Below are positions 57,567-64,000 of a stretch of 64,000 nt of DNA, piece by piece. The stretch's first letter is position 1. Each line of letters starts with the position of its first letter. This DNA is from Bathymodiolus brooksi. Lineage: Eukaryota; Mollusca; Bivalvia; Mytilida; Modiolidae. The stretch covers positions 55,627,718-55,691,717 of the forward strand of contig OY804579.1 in the NCBI GenBank assembly GCA_963680875.1, read 5' to 3'. The position numbers and the translations under genes were made by a program. The notes under the pieces are model-generated. The model was not told where the DNA came from, ran no database searches, and worked only from the letters and a program-made list of their open reading frames with translations.

Positions 57567-59047
57567 ATGTATCTATTTATGTTGATTGTTGTGGCTACGT
57601 CAGTATGTGGAGGCAGTACCGTAACTATACAAACACGGCTTGGTAAAATGATGGGTTTGTCAGAATCCAATAACATCAATGGAGTTATATACACATATAA
57701 TGTATTCAAAAGGATTCCCTTTGCAAAACCACCGATAGGCGACCTTAGATTCGAAGAACCTGTTCCTTTTGGGTCATGGGAAGGTACATTAGATGCGACA
57801 ACGTTTGGTCCATCGTGTATCCAGCCACCTTCTATGCCGTCAAATTTTACCCAGTCAGAGGATTGCCTATATCTTAATATTTACGTTCCTGGTGGTGCAT
57901 CTGCGTTAAACCAAAAATCTGTGATGGTATGGATTCATGGCGGTGGATACATATTTGGAGAAGGGACGAGGTATGATGGTTCGTTTCTCAGTGGCATTGG
58001 TGATGTTATTGTTGTGACATTAAATTACCGTTTAAATGCTTTCGGATTTTTAAGCTCAGCAGATAATGTAATAATTGGTAACTATGGACTCTGGGATCAA
58101 AAATTGGCCATACAATGGGTTAATGACAACATTGATATTTTTGGTGGAAATGCGAAATCAATTACTCTGTTTGGTGAATCTGCAGGTGCATTTTCTGTGT
58201 CGTTACATTCCCTCCATCCACAGAACCGCGGATTATTTCAACGTGTAATAATGCAAAGTGGAACCGCTAATTCAATTATAGCAACCTCGGCTATTCCTCG
58301 GTTAACAGCACAACAACTAGCTCGTGAACTTAACTGTAGTACTGAGTTAACAAAAGACACGTTGAAATGTTTCAAGAATAAAAGCACACAAGAAATGTAT
58401 AAGGCATATATGGAGCTTCCTTTTGCTGAAAGGATTACGTTTGCTCCTGTTGTTGATGGGAAATTTCTTAATGACACCCCATCAAATATTATAAATAATC
58501 GTGACTCGCCTGCTTTTGAATTGTATAAATCCTTAGACATTATTATTGGCAATGATGATGCTGAAGGTTCATTAGTGTTAGGTGCTTTAGATGTGGTATG
58601 GAACAATACTGTCAATATGAAATATGGAATTCCTTTTGATGTTTTCTGTAAGAATATTGTGACACCATTTGTCAAAAATTACTTTAACCATAACACTGCC
58701 CTTGTATACGTCATATGCAATAAATATTCTAGTAAAGACTCTCTACAACAAGGACGAAATGTAGTTGATTTCTACGGTGACGTCATAATGTATACTCCTG
58801 CCGTACAATGTCTAAATACCCATGCTATCAGAAACTACTACAACACCAAACAATACCAATACCTTGCGAAGAGAAGATCCCACTATAGCCCCAGCTTAGA
58901 ACAGTATCCATGGTTTCAAGGGGCCGGGTATGCAGCAGAGTTACCGTACTTGTTTCCTGAAAGAAATCGTGTAGGAGATGCAACACGTGATGATATACAA
59001 TACGCTGTATATTTGATGAAATATTGGAGTAATTTTGCAAAGACAGG
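57567..59047 (+). CDS. Gene B: cholinesterase-like protein with Tyr in place of catalytic His, exon 1
   Basis: Secreted carboxylesterase-B family protein, probably inactive as an esterase. The first ATG after acceptor AAATTTCAG (57548) is at 57567 and gives the signal peptide MYLFMLIVVATSVCGG. Landmarks: FAKPPIGDLRF (52-62), SEDCLYLNIY (97-106), oxyanion loop IHGGGY (123-128), GESAGA with Ser205 and Glu333 in DAEGS. At the His site the sequence is GAGYAAEL: codon TAT at 58929-58931 makes residue 455 Tyr, where gene A has GHAAEL and gene 3 has GHGSEL. Cys pairs are 84/100, 257/268 and 361/384, with an extra Cys415. The frame is open from end to end, so loss of His is not part of general decay. 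Non-catalytic relatives in this superfamily include neuroligins and glutactin, which act in binding. The exon ends in phase 2 before GTATGT. With 59636-59786 it makes 543 residues. Confidence 0.9.
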
Positions 59048-59635
59048 GTATGTATAATTTAGTCAAAGGAGAAGATACACTTATTTGGCTTTCCAACCTT
59101 TCGACTTTGAGCGTTATTCCAGAAACGCGTCGTGCGCACTAATTTTGATATTTGCGTTTTCATTTTGTTTATGCATCAAGGCCTACAATTTATACCATAC
59201 AATTAGTTATTGCAAAACATAACAATGCATGTCAAAAGTTGTCCAAAGAAAGAAAAGATAAGAACATATAATAAACAAAATAAGGCCACGCGTACAGGAG
59301 TGCAAATGTAGCGGGTTAAAACGGCTAATGAAATCCCAGCCCACCATCTCTTAATAATGGCATTTCCAATGGCAATGCAGGTATACACAAATGATGAAAA
59401 GCCTGCACACATTCGCTTTTACTCAAAAAGATCACATACTATCACAAGAAACGAATGGCAACATTAACTTGGACAGTACAATAGGATGGTCAATGACTGC
59501 TCGTAGTTAGCTGACAACGGGATAAGAAGGTAGAATGTGTTGTGTCTGCACCACAACGCAAATTTTCTATTTACATTGTTTTCCACAGCAATCAATCGAT
59601 CAATCAATCAATTAATAAATCAATATTTATTACAG
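59048..59635 (+). other. Intron of gene B
   Basis: GTATGT to ATTACAG. It carries a RepB piece (59080-59145), a RepD piece (59290-59355) and a CAATCAAT run near 59590-59615. No other exon. Confidence 0.7.
59080..59145 (+). repeat. RepB short copy lacking the CTGATGA block
   Basis: TTATTTGGCTTTCCAACCTT, GAGCG, then a deletion, TTATTCCAGAAACGCGTCGT, GCGCACTAATTTTGA. The 3' ribozyme half (GAAAC, ACGCGT, GTC, GTGCGCAC) is perfect. Confidence 0.6.
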
Positions 59636-59786
59636 AGATGTTAACGGTCCAGGAGTTCCTGTATGGCCACAGTATGACATCATAACAAAGCAGTATGCGT
59701 TACTAGATGCCAATGTAACTATAAATAGCAACTTATACCAAGATAGAGTGGATTTCTGGATGACACAGATGATATTGTTTGGTTGA
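59636..59786 (+). CDS. Gene B: terminal exon
   Basis: Acceptor ATTACAG, then an A completes the split Gly codon. It encodes DVNGPGVPVWPQYD, continues with NVTINSNLY and ends QMILFG with a TGA stop at 59784-59786. It adds 49 residues, about 15 fewer than the sisters, and lacks the two-Cys C-terminal tail that gene A and gene 3 share. Confidence 0.87.
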
Positions 59787-60296
59787 CACCAATGTCCATT
59801 ACAACACATATATTATGATTGTGCACTTTAATACTGTATACTCAACATTTATAAAGCTAATATATTTATAATCAAATAAATGTCATTATCTAATATACTG
59901 CAGTGATAGAGAATTATACTTGTGAAAGGAAAACACATGATTAACTTGAATGATAATTCCGTTTTATGTAAGGTTATGGTAATGTTGCTTAATGCCACTT
60001 TCAACAATGCTTTAGTTATCTCGGATACGCATATGAAAAATATAGGGGCAAGTGAGGAAAGCTAAAAATTATATTCAGTATTGGCGGTATTTGGCCACAG
60101 CTTTAATATTAACATGATATAATCATATATTCATAGTGTATCTAGATAAATGAAATGCAATAAATTTAATGTTCATTTGTATATATCCGATAATAAGTTC
60201 AGATAACTGGTTACCGCATATTGTGTGAAATGGCAACACAAATTCAGTATGTGTGCAGATTATAAAACAATACCATATATAAATAAAACTGTATTC
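59787..60296. other. 3' flank of gene B
   Basis: AATAAATG at about 59876 is a possible polyadenylation signal. A SINE-1 scrap (GGTTATGGTAATGTTGC, 59975-60030) follows. Nothing else seen. Confidence 0.4.
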
Positions 60297-60435
60297 TGAT
60301 TCACCGTGGTATTCACAGATGATGAGACCGAAACCCCTTACAGGCCACCGTGGGATACACAGCTGGCCGAAAGAAATAAATTTAGAATCACCGTGGGATG
60401 CACGGGTGATGAGACAGTAAACCCTTTAACATGTT
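60297..60435. repeat. Three short related blocks, possible element terminus
   Basis: CACCGTGG-type blocks followed twice by GATGAGAC and AAACCCCTTA/AAACCCTTTA. The spacing is about 45 bases. This could be the split direct repeats of the YR element or an unrelated mini-repeat. Confidence 0.4.
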
Positions 60436-60689
60436 GTGTATGTTCATGAAGCAGCGAATTATGCCAAATTGACAGTGCGGGCAAATCGCTTGAATGCACT
60501 GTCAACCGTCAAAAATAGAGGGCGGAATGCTGCTTTGCTGTAGGCCAAATACTATGAAACAATTCAAATAACAGGATGAAAATCCAAACATATTTACATA
60601 CATTTAAGAAACTTAAATCAAACTATATTGTTATTTCTTGAAGCTCAAACTACCACCTATGGTACTAGATTAAGATAAGGGAAACACAT

Positions 60690-61255
60690 GGGAACCCCAA
60701 GGATTCGATATGAACCATTCAAGACCACCGTGTAAGTCATTAAGAAACAAATTATTGCCGAAACTAGTTACGTGCACGCCATCATCCTCAAATAAGAACC
60801 AACTACGGATTAATTCAGGATGCCTTATGTATCCTACCCCTCATCTCTTCGAGAACAAACTTAGCAATCGAATTATTTAAACCGTACCTACACTTTTCCA
60901 TGGCCTTGTTATTAGTAGAAAACCTATATAACCTACTGGATAAAATCTGCCACCAGACAATAATTGTATTTGGAAGTTTTCTTTGAATTGTCCGAAGAAA
61001 AAGCTTCAAATTGTTGCGCAAATACCCAATTTTTTCCTTTCCAATATCATTACCTCCTACGTGAACCACAAGGTAAGAAGGTGGGTCTTCAAATTGCAAC
61101 ATTATTCTTATTTGTCTTGGTAGCTGACTAGCAAGCATCCCGCTTTTTCCTTGCCACCAGATATGTGCGCGCAACCTTTCGAGCCCAAGATTAATTCCTC
61201 TGGGTCTTTGTCTAGCTTCGGTGAAGGCGTGTTTCACAATGGAGAACCCACAGTT
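60690..61255 (-). pseudogene. SGNH-hydrolase domain of the YR retrotransposon
   Basis: Minus-strand segment resembling an SGNH/GDSL hydrolase. Block I is G-F-S-I-V near 61240, where the Ser would be catalytic. A WWQGKSGM segment and the VVHVGGNDIG block (G and N of the SGNH set) follow, and a FEDDGVHVTSFGNN block (Asp and His) comes last near 60770. A frameshift near 60830 puts the last block in another frame, so the copy is dead. Such hydrolase domains are known in Ngaro-type elements, and their role in the element's life cycle is not established. Confidence 0.75.
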
Positions 61256-61404
61256 CCATACCCCTACAACTAGTGTACTTAAATATATAGTTTTTGCTGC
61301 TATGAAATTGCTAAAAATTCAGTACAAATTAAAAAGAGAGAAAAACAAAACATCTTTTCGTATTTCGGAAGTAAAACTATGTTTCATATCCTTATGTATC
61401 CCTT

Positions 61405-62270
61405 TTATGCCTTAGATTTCCAACGACCTAATTGCATTATCCGAGACCCAGGAACACCTTCCATAATAAGACTTGTTGCAGCGCCGATGCGAAATGAATG
61501 AGAGCTAAAGCCTTTGTCGCTTATACCAGCCCAATTCAAAGCTTTCTTTAAAACACTCACAGATTGGTAGCAAGTTAAGCTTTTACCATCTAAATGACAA
61601 AATAATGGACCTTGTAGAGACGGTCTACCTTTGAAGTAGATTTTTAATAAATTACACGGGCAAATGTTTTCATCTTGTTGCTGATCTAAAATAATAACTG
61701 ATCCAATACCTAATTGATCCGTCTTTGAAGACGGTAAGTGAATTCCTAGATGACATCTCTCAAAAGTAACATCGGAAACACTCACAATATGACGAACATC
61801 ACCATTATTCACAACCAACTCACCTATTCTAAGCAGTCCATGGAACGCAATTGAGAATGCGGCTTGGAACAAATTTGGTTCATAAATGGACCTACAAACA
61901 AGGGGCAATGAAGCTAAAATACCCTTCAACATATCTCTTGTTATCGGCAATCGAGCATCTTTAATTTTCGGCTTAGAACGATTTATCCCCTCCAATAACC
62001 TGTTGACGATTAAACTTTGTGTGATATCCTCAGATCCGTTCAACTTTTGAAAGAAACTAATGCTCGATAAATAACATTTGATGGTAGAATGTGAAAATTT
62101 TGCTTAAAATAAATGGGCGATGAAATTACACAATTCTTTATACAATTCTTGGACAGAAAATGGCCAGACATAAGTCAAACTAAACTGTGATCTGAAGTCG
62201 TCTAGACAAGTAAGCCCTCTCATATAAATTTGTAAAGTATTAGGAGAAATACACTGACCGATCAATCCAT
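61405..62270 (-). pseudogene. Tyrosine recombinase of the YR retrotransposon
   Basis: The catalytic domain is visible: FHGLLRIGELV with the first Arg, then SSHSFRIGAATS with the His and second Arg, then LGRWKS. A TAA at 61405-61407 stops the frame right after GRWKSKA, while KGYIR continues in frame beyond it, and its Tyr is the likely nucleophile. So the enzyme is truncated four codons before its active-site Tyr. The N-terminal part (about 62043-62270, core-binding region) is in a different frame. In intact elements this enzyme integrates a circular cDNA. Confidence 0.85.
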
Positions 62271-62273
62271 TAT

Positions 62274-62790
62274 TCACAGGTCTAAAATAATGGTCAAGAA
62301 TTCCTGTGGGATAGGAGCTGAGTAGAGATCGGCTGATGGAGCTAAGTGTCTGACGCGGTTAATCTGAAACCGAGAGAGAGAATCAGCAATGTTATGTTTA
62401 GCCCCCTCGACGTGCATAGCTTGAATTTGAACATTATGCCGCATTGTTAGCAATACCAAGGGTGGAATAAACTTCATTATTAATTTATCTTTGGATGATC
62501 TTTTATTAATAATTGACACCAATGAGGCATTGTCAGTATGAAATAGAATCTTTTTCTATGCAAACTCCTCAACCCAAATATACAAAGCCATGACAATAGG
62601 AATTAACTCAAGAAGAGACATGTTTTTCATGAATGCTTTCTCTCGCCATGAAAAGGGTCACAAACTCTGTGCCCATCTACCATTGGGAAAAGCTGCACAG
62701 CCTAAGTCAGTGTTGCCTGAAGCATCTGTATATAATTGGAGTGCTTCGTTGGAAATCCAAAGCCTATCTGGGAAGTAACATTGTCCCTTA
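62274..62790 (-). pseudogene. RNase H segment of the YR retrotransposon
   Basis: YTDASGNTDLG (first catalytic Asp) near 62730, an FHTDNASLVSIINKRS segment near 62530, then HVEGAKHNIADSLSR near 62390, which is the usual end of retroelement RNase H. A stop in E-E-F-A-stop-K-K near 62558 breaks the frame. Confidence 0.75.
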
Positions 62791-64000
62791 AATTCTTCCA
62801 GAAATAACATCCAAAGCCTTATATCGGACCTTACCTCTGATAATAGCCTGATCCTATGAAACGTTATTTTACCTGTGGTGATAAGATCATAAAACCTCCT
62901 GAGAAATGCCTGGGACCAAGGAATAGCCCTTGAGCAAAAAGACATTAACCCTACAATCGACTCAAGTTCACTACGCTTTATCTTTTTCCTTACCAAGAGT
63001 GATTGCAACAATCTAATCAATTTTTCTATTTTTTCAAAAGGAATTAATACCATCATAAGTTCAGTGTCTTTAATGTACCCTAAAAATGGCTGAATGTTTG
63101 TAGGTCCGACAGTTTTATTTTTTGCTAGTGGTACCCCCAATTCATTGCAAAGACCAATAACAGTTTCCATCAGTACAGAACAATCAGACGATTGGTGCCT
63201 CCAATAAATATAAAATCGTCTAGGTAATGATCTAAGGAATCCAAACCCGGACGCACCTCAACTACCCATTGTAAAAAAGTCGAGAATTTTTCAAATAAAT
63301 TACAAGAAACTGAACACCCCATTGGCAAACATTTGTCTATATAGTATCTATTGCAAACATTTGTCTATATAGTATCTATTGTAAAATTGTATACCAAGCA
63401 GATCGAAGTCAGGCACTTTTTATATAAATAAGTTTTGACCTATGACCTGCATCGTAAATCTTATCCAAAATTTGATCTAAAGAAGAATATTTGACTTTGC
63501 AAAATTGCTCTTCAATGTATGAATTAACATTATTTCCTTCTGGGGCAGAACAATTTGTAATGAGCCTCCAACCTCCATCTGGTTTAGCAACTAGACCTAT
63601 GGGAGAAATTCTTAGGTTTGAAATTGGCAAATTGGAAAAGGGGCCCAACATACGCCCCAATTCAACTTCGTGTTGTAATTTATCTAAAGTTTCATATCTA
63701 TGTTGCAGGGCGGACAGCAAATTTGTGCATTCTAAATGTACACGGGGACCAATATAGTTTAAAAGAAAACCATTTAAAAATCCATTTTTCAAGATTTCTG
63801 CATCATCTCTCTTTGAATAAACATTTAACAGACCTATTAATTTTTCAGTGTAGACTGGGGTGGAGCCCTTGTCCCACAGACGTGGTAGTAGCTCGAGGTC
63901 GATTGTACTGTTGCCTAAGACCAACATTTTTATAATTAGGTCTAGGATTTCTAGCTGGTAATCTCACATCTGTATATCCAAAAGGGATATAATTTCTATT
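62791..64000 (-). pseudogene. Reverse transcriptase of the YR retrotransposon
   Basis: Minus-strand RT. The N-terminal part (63927-63409) reads ISPIGLVAKPDGGWRLITN and NSYIEEQFCKVKYSSLDQIL. The catalytic box YLDD is at 63226-63215 in HYLDDFIFIGG. The thumb region FLGYIKDTELMMVLIP follows. The frame is broken by a small deletion near 63415, a 28-bp tandem duplication (GCAAACATTTGTCTATATAG.. at 63331-63386) and a frameshift just after YLDD near 63190. Coding continues past the right edge (IPFGYTDVRLPARNPRP near 63950). The domain is of the type shared by DIRS/Ngaro and Ty3-like elements. Confidence 0.85.

Larger units (their letters stand above)
60297..64000 (-). mobile_element. Decayed tyrosine-recombinase retrotransposon (Ngaro/DIRS type), runs off the right edge
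   Basis: Reading leftward the element gives RT, RNase H, tyrosine recombinase and an SGNH-hydrolase segment, all minus strand and all with frame breaks. This order and the presence of a hydrolase domain fit the Ngaro group of YR retrotransposons as I know it. At its left side, three short related blocks (TCACCGTGGTATTCACAGAT at 60301, CCACCGTGGGATACACAG at 60346, TCACCGTGGGATGCACGGGT at 60390) might be remnants of the terminal repeats. The 5' end is outside the window. Confidence 0.8.

Noticed and set aside
61221..63935. Plus-strand open frames in the right-hand 3 kb
   Set aside because: They are antisense shadows of the minus-strand RT, RNase H, recombinase and hydrolase segments.

Overview
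The window is animal nuclear DNA, AT-rich and crowded with short interspersed repeats, minisatellites and retrotransposon fragments. Its coding exons have GT-AG introns. Several repeat families here are ones I recognise as common in marine mussels, including one with a 'CCGGAGCACCTGAGTTC' core and one with a 'CCTGTACCAAGTCAGG'-like core. I therefore infer a bivalve mollusc, most likely a mytilid; this rests on memory, not on a search.

The only host genes I can support form a cluster of seven secreted cholinesterase/carboxylesterase-B-like loci with one shared structure. Each has a large coding exon of about 1.5 kb (signal peptide to the catalytic His region) that follows a splice acceptor, so a non-coding 5' exon is likely. 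It ends in a phase-2 donor after an N-F-A-K-x-G codon, and a 150-196 bp terminal exon follows. Three loci are open: gene A (13479-16096, +), gene 3 (32270-35086, -) and gene B (57567-59786, +). Four are broken: psi1 (3020-6336), psi2 (19951-23265), psi4 (44910-47991) and psi5 (50564-53681), all on the minus strand. The five minus-strand copies are head-to-tail segmental duplicates that share introns, flanks and old repeat insertions. A sixth unit appears to have lost its gene at about 38560-38867. Gene B has Tyr in place of the catalytic His; gene A has Val in place of the Glu before the nucleophilic Ser; gene 3 has a complete triad. None has a Trp-containing choline-binding segment, so I do not call them acetylcholinesterases.

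Layout: 0.6-2.7 kb, 51-bp minisatellite; 3.0-6.3 kb, psi1; 6.5-7.3 kb, 40-bp minisatellite; 9.9-11.4 kb, 58-bp minisatellite; 13.5-16.1 kb, gene A; 16.2-19.8 kb, SINEs and a nested TIR element; 20.0-23.3 kb, psi2; 23.7-27.6 kb, 35-bp satellite with higher-order structure; 32.3-35.1 kb, gene 3; 35.1-44.9 kb, duplicated flanks with an inserted 2.5-kb block holding a non-LTR reverse transcriptase; 44.9-48.0 kb, psi4 with a Penelope-like fragment in its intron; 50.6-53.7 kb, psi5; 57.6-59.8 kb, gene B; 60.3-64.0 kb, a decayed minus-strand tyrosine-recombinase retrotransposon (Ngaro/DIRS type) with RT, RNase H, recombinase and SGNH-hydrolase segments.

The most unusual non-coding signal is a repeat family (RepB, five copies) whose copies together spell a hammerhead-ribozyme core: CTGATGA, GAAA, a palindromic ACGCGT stem III, a GTC cleavage site and a matching stem I. 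All coordinates of repeats are by eye and may be off by 10-30 bases; splice sites and codon positions were counted base by base.
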